Shown in pieces: positions 9,988 to 20,234 of a DNA stretch of 64,000 nt. Position numbers and translations under genes: made by a program. The number at the start of each line of letters is the position of its first letter. Positions within the stretch are counted from its first letter, which is position 1. The notes beneath the pieces were generated by a model. That model searched no databases, was not told the DNA's origin, and saw nothing but the letters and a program-made list of their open reading frames with translations. Origin of the DNA: Rhodosorus marinus (lineage: Eukaryota; Rhodophyta; Stylonematophyceae; Stylonematales; Stylonemataceae). The stretch covers positions 1-64,000 of the forward strand of contig JAMWBK010000004.1 of assembly GCA_029953675.1 (NCBI GenBank), written 5' to 3'.

Positions 9988-10262
9988 AAAGAGCAAAAAC
10001 AATCTTCATGTTCGATTGCGCTTCCGGTCCTGCAATTGTTGATTATAGAAAGTAGCTTTCCTGCTCATCAGACGATGAGCGGGAAAAAGTAATGGAAATT
10101 CAGTACATACTATAGACACTATTTCTCCACTTGAGCATCTATTTCATTTAATCCTGTCGTTTTGTATAGGTTTTTCCGGAATGAGGAGCTTTTTCTCATA
10201 AAAGAAAACTAACATTTGCAGGACCGGACGCTGCAATCAACACTGAAGATTGTTTTTCAGCA
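9988..10262. mobile_element. MITE-like repeat, copy 2
   Basis: The better preserved copy. It starts GCAAAAACAATCTTCATGTT and ends with the imperfect reverse complement (AACACTGAAGATTGTTTTTC), giving terminal inverted repeats of about 40-45 bp that include CGGTCCTGCAA/TTGCAGGACCG. Short, non-coding DNA with long inverted ends is typical of non-autonomous DNA transposons; the parent transposase is not in the window. Confidence 0.65.
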
Positions 10263-10660
10263 TAAACAGGATTCTCTCAGGTCTACAAACCCTTCCTCAA
10301 GAAGCGCTTCCTATTTAATTTAATCCCACAGATGGAGTACGATCCCCATCACACAAAACAAAATGCAAGTGGAACGTTCCGAAGACAGATATCTCGTTTA
10401 CGAAGAAAAAGTTTCTCCAATACAAAAATACATGGAGCTATATGAATATGTTTCATTTTAGTAAATGCTTCTCTAAAAATCCGTCGGAGATCTTTCACTT
10501 CGCGACAATTTTTCGGACGGTGGGGTGGGGGATCGGTGGTAAAATTATTCACTTGCCGTAAACTCGAATTTAACACTTTCTTTTCCCTATATATATTGTA
10601 AGAATTGGGTATCCGTTCACGTAAGTGGGGTACAACATTTGCTTTGCTAATAGAATTAGA
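10263..10660. other. Non-coding stretch
   Basis: AT-rich sequence after the MITE copies. No convincing gene or repeat is seen; the short ORFs here look random. Confidence 0.4.
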
Positions 10661-11185
10661 GGTTTAAATGGCTGACTTTATTAGCATATAGCCTGAAGCG
10701 CTACGCAAGGCGTGAAAAGGGTCTAAGAACTAGCTAGGGAAGCGTGCAAACCCAGGCGCCTATGGCGCGCCTGAGCAAGCATGCTGCTCAAGTAGGGCCA
10801 CAGAGAGACGCTTAAACCCCGCAAAGTTCCAAGTAACCACAAGCATCAATCCGACTCTCACATCCCTGACAGAAAGACGGCCGGATTAGAGTTCCACGGA
10901 GCTTGTGGCAAACCGAGGTAGATCCGTGCGGCAGAGCGGAACTGGAAGGCATCGAGACGGTGACCCAGTGACGATGGCAGCGTGGTTAACCACAAGTGCG
11001 ATAGATGGCCTCCCATGCCGCGGAGGCGAGCAGTGGTGGTAGGCGGTGTGAGGGGAGAGTTGAGCAAGATTGGGTGAACGGCACTGTGCTGGCCCCAGGT
11101 GAGGCTATGTTTAATCACATCAGTGCGTGAGCTCCACAATCGGCTCAGACCCGGGTAATCTGCAACGGGTGACCCGGGATTAGCT
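10661..11185 (-). mobile_element. Family D retrotransposon, internally deleted 3' piece
   Basis: Starts on the left with the family D 3' end (GACTTTATTAGCATATAGCCTGAAGCGCTACGC). It passes the conserved GGCGCC...GGCGCGCC hairpin region and then jumps at about 10831 across ~450 bp of the endonuclease region to the finger (TAACCACAAGCATCAATCCG onward), continuing upstream to about 11180. Coding is broken. There is no telomeric repeat at its 3' end, unlike families B, C and G. Confidence 0.7.
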
Positions 11186-11820
11186 TTATGGAATTAGAAG
11201 AAGGAATTAAGCTGACCTTGCTCAGACGACGAAAGTTCTGCTCTTTTGTAAGAAATCATATTTGTAATAAATTCCTTCATGCCGTTGCTATGAGCCGAAA
11301 TCTCTGTAGTTTTCTCCGATTTTCTTCCGAAATTGCAATTTGTATTTTTGTGAGTTTTCTGTCTACTGTGTGCTGGCGGGGCAAATGTATATGCTTTATT
11401 TTTCGGTAGGGTCAGTAGTGACACCTAGTACAGGAAATAAAGTTACATTGGTTCGTCGGTTGTGTCAGTTCGAACTCTTTTCGCATGGCCAATGACGACG
11501 TTCAGGAGAAGGTCCGAAGGCAAGGTCCTTGAAGCTTAAGTTTCCCGAGTTCATTGCATTCCATTAAAATGTAGGACTGTCCGTCATCGTCGATCAATTT
11601 CGAATAGGAAACAGCTTAGTAAGTGTGGTCACACGGCATCGCTTCACGATCCCCAGTACCTTTTCGATAGGGCAAATCATCCTCTCCAAGAGCGGAAGGT
11701 CTTCAAGGTTGACGGTGATGGATCTCCAGGTTAAATCTAAGATACGTGCATAGGATAGTTATATTCTACACCTGGCGATCATTTCCTCGAAGTGGGGCCG
11801 AGGTTCTCTGTGACTAGAAG
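11186..11820. other. Non-coding stretch
   Basis: AT-rich, with no gene, RNA or recognised repeat visible. Confidence 0.4.
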
Positions 11821-12112
11821 CATCGTAGCACATAGCACTGCCGGCGTGGAGACGGAACAGGTTCACCCCTCGGTGAAGTTGCTGCTTGCAAACCGTTTAC
11901 TTGTCGATACTGTATTTAATTTGCACGGAATATTAACAAAGAACCCCACAAGACAACGGAAAATTCACAGAGGCCTATACACCCACAAGTTCCTGGGTCT
12001 TCTCCCACAGGATCTTGTTGTTGAGTGGCAGTCACATCCTTGCTTGCGATCTTTCCTGCTCGTGTGTTTCCCATGTTCATAATGTTCGGTCCATACATTT
12101 TTGAAGCTCCAG
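11821..12112 (-). pseudogene. Broken copy of the SDR 3' end
   Basis: Duplicate of 8371-8664, with the last ~45 codons of the dehydrogenase and its 3' flank. Small indels shift the frame. At 12112, inside the former coding sequence, it changes directly to GGGGTTACGTTAGTCTGGGG. The copy looks like a chromosome break that gained telomeric repeat. Confidence 0.8.
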
Positions 12113-12144
12113 GGGTTACGTTAGTCTGGGGTTACCCCAGACTA
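12112..12144. repeat. Head-to-head telomeric junction
   Basis: G-strand repeat GGGGTTACGTTAGTCTGGGG (12112-12131), spacer TTA, then C-strand CCCCAGACTA (12135-12144). This is an inverted pair of telomeric tracts, the signature expected of an end-to-end fusion. Confidence 0.8.
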
Positions 12145-13834
12145 TACGCACCACGACTGGACACGCCGAGGGTGATTAACCTGGATATCCCTGAGATTCA
12201 AGTGACTCGCGCCGGGACTACGTTGTACTCCATACCAATTGGAACTCGGGTGTTTGCGGAAGAAGAATGTCGAGCTATTCAAACGCGACATGCGAACCTG
12301 GTCAAATCGATTCAGCGACTCCCCGATGCTGAACTCCAAGTCAAGCTGGCCCTCTTTCGGTACTGCGCAGGCACAAGGCTCGATTATCATACACGTGGGC
12401 TGGCGTACCCCCTTGGACGTACCGTTGCCCGCGAGGCGGACGCGATCACCCTCTCGGAGCTTGAAGGCTTGTGTGGAGGCCTATGTCAACACCAGGATAT
12501 CACCGCACGTAAGGCTGCAGCGGTTGAGAAACAGATTCGACTCCCATGTCGATGGGGAGGACTTGGCTTTGCCACGCGCACGAGAATTCAACCAGTTGCC
12601 TTCCATGCAGGGTGGAAACAAAGCCTGTAAGAGAACACCACTGAATCACGCTACCTCGAACGGCTTTCCCAGGAGTGTATTGCGGCAGCACAAGGAGAAT
12701 CGCTGCGACGGGTGCGACTTGGATGGACAACTGATGGAACTGATGGACTTGCTTGGCAACTGGTGGAGGCAAGTCGCGCAATTAGACGACGTTTGCCAGC
12801 GACGACCAGTGCACGGATCCAGAGGCTGGCCGATTGGCAACCGCTGGAGGACTCGGCGGAAGGCACAGCGGAAGACACAGGAGGTACCCAAAGGTTTGAC
12901 GGTCCGATCCAAAAAACGCTCTCTCGAGAGTGTCACCGACAAGCCTTTGAGGAGCTTACTGGAGATTCAACACTGGACGACCTAGACCGGGCGAGGATCC
13001 GATCGGCATCTGGAACGGGGTGCGGGGTCTGGCTACGCGACTGTCCTAGTACAGGGCCGCGGCAGTTGACGCGAAATGAGATGTTGTGGAGCATGCGGAT
13101 GCTTCTAGGGCTACCACTGCAAGGACTAGGGCGGTCACACACATGCACGGTCTGCGAGCAACCACACGATGTGCGTGGGATCCAGCGGCTGCACCACTGC
13201 AGGACCTCATCAGGGATGCGAACCAAGAGGCACGACGAGCTAAAGGTAGAACTGAGTCGATGGTTACACCTATGGAGTTTCACGGAGATACAAGTAGAGC
13301 CTGAGGGGTTCTTTGCCGGGTCTGGAATTCGCCCAGACATCGTTGCACGACACCCGACGAGCGGATGCGTGTACGTGGTGGATGTGATGGTGACATCGCC
13401 ACTTCAAAGGCATCAGTTGAGACATACGAGCTGGAACTGCGGGTATGCTGCGAAACAGGCCGAACAAGCGAAGGCGTTGCATTATAAGGAAGTGCTGAGG
13501 GGGCAAAACCGAGATGTGGTTCTTGTGCCGTTCATTTTTGAGACATTTGGTCGAATGGGCCAGGCAAGCCTTGAATTTCTTCGAACGGCGAGCGCGCACC
13601 TGCATGATCGTGACTCCCATCTATCGTCGGTGAGGGGTCAACTAAACCGCATTTTGTGGCAGCACAATGCTGCGCTTGTTGAACACGCGATCGAGAAAGA
13701 TCGCGCAGATAGACCGATATTTCCCCTAAGTAGAATTTAGATGAGACTCCTGGAGAGGGAGTCCAGGTTTGGTTAGTGCGTACGTAGTGATCGTGTGATG
13801 CGCTACATTAGGTAGCTGCCCAATAAAGGCTACG
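12145..13834 (+). mobile_element. Family G retrotransposon, 5'-truncated
   Basis: The second half of ORF2 plus the complete 3' UTR (13741-13834), which ends GGTAGCTGCCCAATAAAGG then CTACG before GGGTTACGTTAGTCTGGGG. The 5' end is cut at the head-to-head telomeric junction. The minus-strand copy at 25170-26677 is nearly identical. Confidence 0.82.
12151..13740 (+). pseudogene. Family G ORF2, C-terminal half with one nonsense codon
   Basis: Continuous frame of about 530 codons from the RT thumb (YSIPIGTR, RLPDAELQVKLALFRYC) through IQKTLSREC, GVWLRDCP, the finger CTVCEQPHD...HHCRTSSGMRTKRH and the endonuclease GIRPDIVARHPTS...VVDVMV to LNRILWQHN. A TAA at 12628 interrupts it where the copy at 25.3-26.7 kb has CAA; otherwise the frame is open. 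A 6-bp duplication (TDGTDG) also distinguishes this copy. The RT catalytic core is missing. Confidence 0.8.
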
Positions 13835-13856
13835 GGGTTACGTTAGTCTGGGGTTA
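13835..13856. repeat. Telomeric tract
   Basis: GGGTTACGTTAGTCTGGGGTTACC immediately after the family G 3' end, in the G-strand sense. Confidence 0.85.
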
Positions 13857-14283
13857 CCGGCTCTGACCCGCGCCCTTCGCAGTAGTCGACTCCTGCCGTT
13901 CACGAAGCCTAACAAGGGTTCAGTGCCGCAGGAGCATCCCGGAGTTCGCCCTATCGGAGTACCAGAAGTTTTGCGCAAGGTAGCAACGCAATGGACTCTT
14001 CACGCGGTTATGGACAGGGTGCGTGAGCTCCTGGGTGCCCATACAACTGGGTATTGGAGTAAGTGGCGGGTGCGAACGCTCCCTTCACGCGATCCAGGCC
14101 CATTTGTCATGCGAACCCGATTCGGTGGTCCTTCGCCTAGACCTTGAGAATGCCTTTAATCGCATCGACCGACGCCTTGCCAAGCAACTGGTGGACGAAC
14201 ACTTGCCGGAGCTCGCACCAGTGTATAGACTTGGATATGGAAGCGACAACGCGGACTCACCGACGCTCTGTGGCTGGCGAGCC
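13857..14283 (+). pseudogene. Telomeric-family ORF2, RT core fragment
   Basis: Encodes RT motifs RPIGVPEVLRK, VSGGCERSLHAIQAH and LDLENAFNRIDRR, close to the family B RT, with one frameshift near 14030. The active-site HDD region is lost because the fragment switches to an oppositely oriented family D piece at about 14284. Confidence 0.7.
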
Positions 14284-14778
14284 CGTGATCCACGAGCCCC
14301 AAGCTGGAGGCAGGCTGCGCCACCAGTAGTTGAGTCTGGGACCGGCACAAAAGTGGGAAAGCAAGCAGGCCGATTCCAGTATGCTGTCGGGTAGGTGCTC
14401 AATGGCGTCGGTAAGTTGCTTGTGCCGTGCCAAAACTCGCTCGCAGGAAGCTTGGACAAAGTTGTCAGTCCCCAATCCGACGCCGTGGTGTTCGAACCCT
14501 TCACGTTCGCTGATTAGTCGCAGAGTGGGTGGCAGAGAGGCCAGCGACACGTCCCTCGGGGGGAGAAAGCGACATTTTTCTGTTTCCACAGTCAAAACCG
14601 ACGCGACGTGCAATCGCTTCGATCGCGGTCAGCCCCCGAGCCAGGGTGTCAGGGTGCCCAGCAATGTTACGTCATCGTGGTACGCGCAGATTCGAAGATC
14701 CGAGACCTCAGTCGAAAGACGTAAAAGTACGAGCTGTAGGGCACAGGCATGAAGAAGAGGTCCGCAAGGGTCGAGCTT
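14284..14778 (-). pseudogene. Family D ORF2, RT fragment
   Basis: Minus-strand match to the region from FLPPRDVSLASLPP to NYWWRSLPPAWGSW of the family D ORF2 at 54.4-56.4 kb, with the YHDD-encoding DNA near 14670-14680. One extra A near 14595 shifts the frame. It is truncated on both sides. Confidence 0.72.
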
Positions 14779-14927
14779 AACTAGCTCTTCTATCCCTTGT
14801 CCTGTTCGAAATACTGCTGGAACTCTCAGGTTTAACGATAAGCGGAGGGATAGGGGCTAAAGCTTTCTAGACGCTTCTATAGATGCTTCACCATCTCCAC
14901 AGAACTGCTTCCCCATCTTGTCACCAT
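14779..14927. other. Short non-coding spacer
   Basis: No recognised feature between a family D fragment and an isolated retroelement 3' UTR. Confidence 0.4.
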
Positions 14928-15022
14928 AGACTTTATTAGGCAGCTACCTACTGCAGGGCAATACCACTACTCTGTGTCGCGCTAAACTCTCACTTAGACC
15001 CCCTGTCCAGGGTCTCCGGTAC
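14928..15022 (-). mobile_element. Isolated family H-type 3' UTR
   Basis: The reverse complement matches 18986-19075: GAGACCCTGGACAGGGGGTCT hairpin, AGAGTAGTGGT, then CCTGCAGTAGGTAGCTGCC and TAATAAAG. No telomeric repeat remains beside it. It shows that eroded copies lie outside the repeat tracts. Confidence 0.7.
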
Positions 15023-15469
15023 AAAAACATTTTCACCCAAAAATATCTCCAGGATAGAATACAACCTGGACACGTTCAGCAAGAGTGGCACTCACGCACA
15101 CTAGACCCTTACTAAATATGACAGCTCCAAAGTTGCTCCCTGAAGACCCACTCTGGAACCTGCCCAGGTAAGAAGCTGAGATAACCTCCATTGAAGAACC
15201 TTTGAGCTTCCAAGCGCTAATTCTGTTCTCATCACCAGCACCAATGAAAATGTTTTTCTCGCTACGCCGTACCCGAATGAGTCTATTTACAATCAGAAAG
15301 GGCGGTTTTTGCTCCTCCTTTTGTTTTCTATTGACATTAAGCAGACGCGCCTTCTTTTGGGTTCATGGACTCTGTTGGTTCTCGCTGGCTTCGGGAGTTG
15401 TTCCGCGAACGCCCTGACCGTCTTCAATCGTTGTTTACCCGCTTAAGTTTCCTGCTGTGGCGCATGAAT
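15023..15469. other. Non-coding stretch with inverted-repeat matches
   Basis: No gene is seen. 15375-15440 (TGGTTCTCGCTGG...GGAGTTGTTCCGCGAACG) is the inverse of 16746-16812 and 17137-17200, so it belongs to the repeat block that follows. Confidence 0.5.
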
Positions 15470-15566
15470 GCCGCTTTGATGTTGGAGGCGCGAGTACTTC
15501 GCCGCGCTTAGTCTTTTTTTCCCCTCGGGGTTTTTTTTTTCAGCCTCCGATTAAACCATTCGTTCG
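15470..15566 (+). repeat. Candidate SINE-like repeat
   Basis: GATGTTGGAGGCGCGAGTAC, CGCCGCGCTTAGTC, a pyrimidine/T-rich run and CAGCCTCCGATTAAACCATT. An inverted copy is at 50330-50430, a diverged one at 37885-37975 and only its tip at 7344. The last part is seen again at 16406. No coding capacity. The class is uncertain. Confidence 0.5.
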
Positions 15567-17705
15567 TTCTTCCAGAGATGTACCTCGTTCCGCCAATAGC
15601 AAATGACCTGAGTGATATACTGGTTAATAATAAGAAGATTCTGCGGCGTTCAAACGCCCAAATTTTCTAGCGTGATTCCAATGTCCGACTTGTCAGATAT
15701 CCCTCGTCCAACGCATCCCAGTCTTCGGAAAGCATCGCTTTACTTTAACCCCATACCACGTATCCTCGCAAAGATCGGCGACCTTTTGAGCGAGTATTGA
15801 AAAGCAAGATTGCTGAGCATCTTTTTTTTTATCGCTATTCCCTACACAAATGAGTCTATTTACCATCAGAAAGTGCGTTTAGGCAGCGTGCAGGTTGTAG
15901 TTACTTTGGTCATTGCTATTGGCGGAACGGGGTATATTTCTCCGTCAAGGAAGCACCGACTGGTTTCTGAGTAAGACGTATGAACACTGGGTGCTGGAGG
16001 TGAGCGATCTTAACGCACGTAAAAGCGTAGTTTTTTGCCACTCATTTTATTTTCTATTGAAATTAAGTAGGTGCGTCTTTCAGAAATGTACCTCGTTCCG
16101 CCAATAGCAAATGACCTGAGGGACTGTAGGCTCCACGCTTCGGAGACTTTCATACTAGTTAATAATAAAGAGATTCTACGGCGTCCAAACGCGCTAATTT
16201 TCTACCGTGACTCGAAGTCTATTAATAGACTTATTTGTCCGTGGCCACGCTAGAAACAGAAATTTAGTGGATGGAAGTAAAACCACCAGTTTTTTTGTTT
16301 GGGGCGGGGAGGGATGAACAGATTTGCTTTAGTATGAGGTACTTTTCCTTTTTCCTAGCGAACTCCTTATAGTTCCCGTATGTGATGACTGATTATGCGT
16401 TTCTTAACGATTAAACCATTCGTTCTTAACGCGAGCCTAAATGCCTCAGCGTTTTCTCATAATCACATCAGCTGATCTCAGCTTTATTTTTGCACTTTGT
16501 GTTGCAGTTTTTACAAAACTTCAGTAAACCCTATGCCCCAAGGAGCACTCAGCATACGATGGCAGAAGGCATAGTGACGCAAGGCTATGGATAAGTTCAT
16601 TAAAAACAATACATCGCGCCAGGAAATTGAGTAATTTGTATAATCTGGGACAGAAAAAAAAGCCCCGCGGTAAAAAAAGACTAGATCCCGTGAAGATTGC
16701 CAGGATCTAACAGCGAAACAGCGACACAGCAGGAAACTTCGACGGGTGAACAAAACGAGGGGAAACGGTCACGGCGTTCCCGGAACAACTCCCGAATCCA
16801 ACGAGAACCAGCGGAATCAATAAACCCAAAACATTCAATGACCAAAACAGGTATCAGGGCATGAGGAAAAGCCGAAGCTCGTATTCCAGCGGAAGATCAG
16901 GCCGCAGCATATTTCACTTCTTTGCGACGTCTCATCGTTGTCGCGGTGGTTCCACTGCGCTCTCCCGCAGCCGGTAAATAACGACTAGCCTGACGATTCG
17001 AGAATTAGAGCAAATCAGAAACTCCAAGTGGGAGAACCAAACTCTCCACCCGGTGAGCACTGATGGTTACAGTCAGGAGTTTTTGGCAGCGCGGAGGTTG
17101 CAGTCACTCAGGTTATTGCAGGAAACTTGGACGGGTAAACAACGAGGAGACACGGTCACGGCACTCGTGGAACAAATCCCGAATCCAACGAGAACCAACG
17201 GAGTTAATAAACCCAAAACACTCAATGACCAAAACAGGTATCAAGGTATGATGAAAAGCCGAAGCTCGTATTCCAGCGGAAGATCAGGCCCCCGCATATT
17301 TCACTTCTTTGCGACGTCTCATCGTTGCCGCGGTAGTTCCACTGCGCTCTCCCGCAGACGGTAAATAACCACTAGCCTCATGATTCGAGAATTACTCGCA
17401 TTTCTGAACAAATCAGAAACTCCAAATGCGAGACCAAACTCTCCACCCGGTGAGCACTGATGGTTATAGTCAATAGATTTTGACCGCGTGGAGGTTGTAG
17501 TCACTCAGGTCATTGTTATTGACGGAACGAGGTACACATAGTGCTCTCGCCATCTTGCAGGAATGCCCGCTCACAACGTCCACGGTCTTTGCGAGGATAT
17601 GTGATCTGGGGTTTTTTGTTTTTGTTATAAGTAAAGCGATGCTTGCTGAGGATTGGGATGTGTTGGTCGAGGGATATGTGACAAGTCGTACATTGCCAGA
17701 AGCGG
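15567..17705. repeat. Block of direct and inverted repeats
   Basis: Three relationships are visible. 15567-15790 recurs inverted at 17500-17705 (AAAGATCGGCGACC/GGTCTTTGCGAGG side, ATGTACCTCGTTCCGCCAAT side). 15570-15670 recurs directly at 16083-16210. 16741-17005 recurs directly at 17130-17395 (GAAGCTCGTATTCCAGCGGA, TTCTTTGCGACGTCTCATCG). It probably represents one or more decayed non-autonomous elements with inverted ends. No gene is seen. Confidence 0.6.
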
Positions 17706-17805
17706 GGATTGTGATAAGAGCTCAGGTTGAATTTCGACGGGAGTAAACGAGCTTGTAGAAGGTCGGCCGAAGTTGTCTAATCCTTGCAGAGAGAGCGGAT
17801 TGAAC

Positions 17806-18291
17806 ATGATGAAGTTGAGCGCATTAATTCTTGTCGCCGTGCTAGGGTTCACGATGGCGGTTCCGCTGATCGAGAAAGTTCATCTTGCGGAGAAAAATCA
17901 GGCGGGCGTTCAGGTTGCCAGTCACAAATTCGTTCCGAGTGCTGGCCCGGCAACGGTCGTTCAGGGTGCGGAGCCGGCAACGGTCGTTCAGGGTACGGAG
18001 CCGGCAACGGTCGTTCAGGGTGCGGAGCCAGCAACGGTCGTTCAGGGTGCGGAGCCGGCAACGGTCGTTCAGGGTGCGGAGCCGGCAACGGTCGTTCAGG
18101 GTGCGGAGCCGGCAACGGTCGTTCAGGGTGCGGAGCCGGCAACGGTCGTTCAGGGTGCGGAGCCGGCAACGGTCGTTCAGAATGCGGAGCCGGGAGCTGC
18201 TCTCAGCACTACGATAACCATCTACTTTCCTAATAACAGCGCCCCTTCTGACCCTTTTTTATTTTTCGAAATTAGCATGAGACCCCGGTAG
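17806..18291 (+). CDS. Small secreted protein with nine 9-residue repeats
   Basis: Starts at ATG 17806 (or 17809) because the next residues form a signal peptide: MMKL followed by a hydrophobic core and a small-residue cleavage region (TMAVP). The mature part holds nine tandem copies of PATVVQGAE (27-bp units, about 17946-18190). Similar Ala/Glu/Pro/Thr repeats occur in wall or matrix proteins, but no family is recognised. The last residues (FEISMRPR) are not native: they and the stop come from a family E 3' end fused from about 18255, and match FERSMRPR at 2597-2620. The original C-terminus is thus lost or replaced. Confidence 0.65.
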   Translation: MMKLSALILVAVLGFTMAVPLIEKVHLAEKNQAGVQVASHKFVPSAGPATVVQGAEPATVVQGTEPATVVQGAEPATVVQGAEPATVVQGAEPATVVQGAEPATVVQGAEPATVVQGAEPATVVQNAEPGAALSTTITIYFPNNSAPSDPFLFFEISMRPR

Positions 18292-18371
18292 CGGGGTTAG
18301 CGTAGGTTTTTCCCTAGATAGTACTAGCACTAGTGATACGCTGCAGTAGGCAGCTGCCCAGTAAATTTTAC
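18255..18371 (+). mobile_element. Family E-type 3'-end fragment
   Basis: The last ORF2 codons, the ACCCCGGTAGCGGGGT hairpin, CCCTAGATAG box, GCTGCAGTAGGCAGC hairpin and CAGTAAATTTTACG terminus. It is followed at 18372-18388 by a mutated telomeric unit (TTATGTCAGTCTGGGG). Its 5' edge lies in the secreted-protein gene, not in telomeric repeat. Confidence 0.75.
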
Positions 18372-18388
18372 GGTTATGTCAGTCTGGG

Positions 18389-19075
18389 GTCTGCGAGCAA
18401 CCACACGATGTGCGTGGGATCCAGCGGCTGCACCACTGCAGGACGTCATCGGGGATGCGAACAAAGAGGCACGATGAGCTGAAAGTCGAACTGAGTCGAT
18501 GGCTACACTTATGCAGTTTCACAGAGATAGTAGTAGAGCCTCAGGGGTTCTTTGCTGGGTGCGGAATTCGACCCGATATGTATCTAGCACGGTACCCGAC
18601 GAGCGGTTGCGTGTACGTGGTGGACGTGATGGTAACATCGCCACTTCAAAGGCATCAGTTGAGACATACGAGCTGGAGTTGCGGGCATGCCGCGAAGCAA
18701 GCAGGACAAGCGAAGGCGTTGCATTATAAGGAAGTGATGACGGTGGAAAACCGAGACGTGGTTTTTGTGCCGTTCATTTTTGAAACTTTTGGTCGAATGG
18801 GCCAGGCAAGCCTTGAATTTCTTCGCATAGGGACGGCGCATCTGCATGATCGTGACTCCCATCTGTCGTCGGTGAGGGGTCAATTAAACCGGATCCTGTG
18901 GCAGCATAATGCTAGGCTAGTTGAGCATGCGATCGAGAAAGATCGCGCAGATAGAACAATGTTTCCCTTGAGTAGAACTAGATGAGACCCCTGGCGAGGG
19001 GGTCTAAGTGAGTTTAGAGCGAACATAGAGTAGTGGTGTTGCGCTGCGGTAGGTAGCTGCCGAATAAAGGCTACG
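18389..19075 (+). mobile_element. Family H retrotransposon, 5'-truncated 3' piece
   Basis: The last ~195 codons of ORF2 (finger onward: CEQPHD...HHCRTSSGMRTKRH, endonuclease GIRPD...VVDVMV with one residue inserted after PD, FVPFIFETFGRMG), stop at 18985, then a 3' UTR ending GGTAGCTGCCGAATAAAGGC and TACG. Very similar to family G but with a distinct 3' UTR, so a subfamily. It is followed by GGGGTTACGG. Confidence 0.78.
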
Positions 19076-19084
19076 GGGTTACGG

Positions 19085-19218
19085 AGAATCCGCTGGTGCC
19101 TGTTTTTTCTTTTGAACGTAGCATGAGACCCCGGTAGCGGGGTTCCAGTAAGTTTCCCCCTAGATAGGATTAGACGTAGTGTTGCGCTGCAGTAGGCAGC
19201 TGCCCAGTAAAGCTTACG
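19085..19218 (+). mobile_element. Family E 3'-end fragment
   Basis: Final ORF2 codons (ending SMRPR) plus the complete 3' UTR with both hairpins, ending AGCTTACG before GTTACGTA. It is truncated 5' next to a 10-bp telomeric remnant. Confidence 0.78.
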
Positions 19219-19226
19219 GTTACGTA

Positions 19227-20234
19227 CGCTCAGCGCACTGTCCAACATGCTCCCGCTCGAGAATCAGCTGCACAATCCGACCAGCAGGACGATGCCCGGG
19301 CGCACAGTCCCAGCAGGCCGCGCTGCGACAGCTGCAGGCCACAGTGGGAGGGTCCTCCTGGGGACCTGAGACCAAACCGGTACTGGCGACCCTGAGGAAT
19401 GTAAGACCGCCACGGATGGACGAGGTAGCCCCATCGCACTTCACGACGGTTCTTTGCAGAGTCTTGGGGATTCCGAGCTCTAATGTGGCGCACGTGGACT
19501 TCATCGCTTCCCACGCGTGCTTACTATGCCATCCGGACGCGATTCCGATTCTGCAGAGCGCCATCTCTAGGGGCGTTTTCAGGACAGGGATTTTCGGATC
19601 GTTGACCCAGAGACACCCCGATCGGCAAGTGACTCTCTACACTGCCGGCCAGGCACTGGATACAGACAACCTGTTGGGCTATAACGAACGTCAGCTTATT
19701 GCCCCAGCGAACATCGGGCCCCAGACCCTGAAACGGGCAATTGAACAGACTATCCGGATTCGCGCGAGGCTTCGCAGGAGGCAACTCTCATTCAACACTC
19801 TCGCAGCGATACACGAGTACCTGGAGAGCAGACTAGGAGCCCTACAAGCCAGACAACGTACTCCAACGGTACCCGGGGAGAGTGCGGAACCCCCAGCGTC
19901 TGCAGCCGCCACGAACGTAGACTCTGAAGCCTCGTCCCTTACAGGGGACGCACAGGCAGCCCGTGGGACAGTCACGCTCCGGGTAGTCCCCTAGCCTAAG
20001 TACCTGAAGAAGATGCACCCGAGGATAACCCCTCACACAGAGCTCCCCTACAACCTGCCCGAGCCTCCTCAACACAAGCGGTCGCGAGTATCCACTGATG
20101 GCACAGGCCAGGATACCGAGATGACTCCGGCAGCCGTAGAGGTTCCACAGGGCAACACTGCACCACAGACCGACCACACTGCCACCCCTCACGCGATGGA
20201 CACATAGGACAGCCAGGAAGCACCTACGCAATAA
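19227..20234 (+). pseudogene. Family A ORF1, frameshifted
   Basis: Homologous to the ORF1 at 832-2414 from GPETKPVLATLRN through LLGYNERQ and GESAEPPASAAA. The frame is broken near 19975 (stop at 19994), resumes at 20013 (NLPEPPQHKRSR) and meets an in-frame TAG at 20205, then ends with TAA at 20232-20234, which overlaps the ORF2 ATG (TAATG). Confidence 0.72.

Noticed and set aside
10349-10576. 75-aa minus-strand ORF
   Set aside because: AT-rich random ORF with no signal, family or upstream site.
17849-18217. Arg- or Gly/Asn-rich repeat ORFs in other frames of the 27-bp repeat
   Set aside because: Tandem repeats with unit length divisible by three open all frames; only the frame with a signal peptide is credible.
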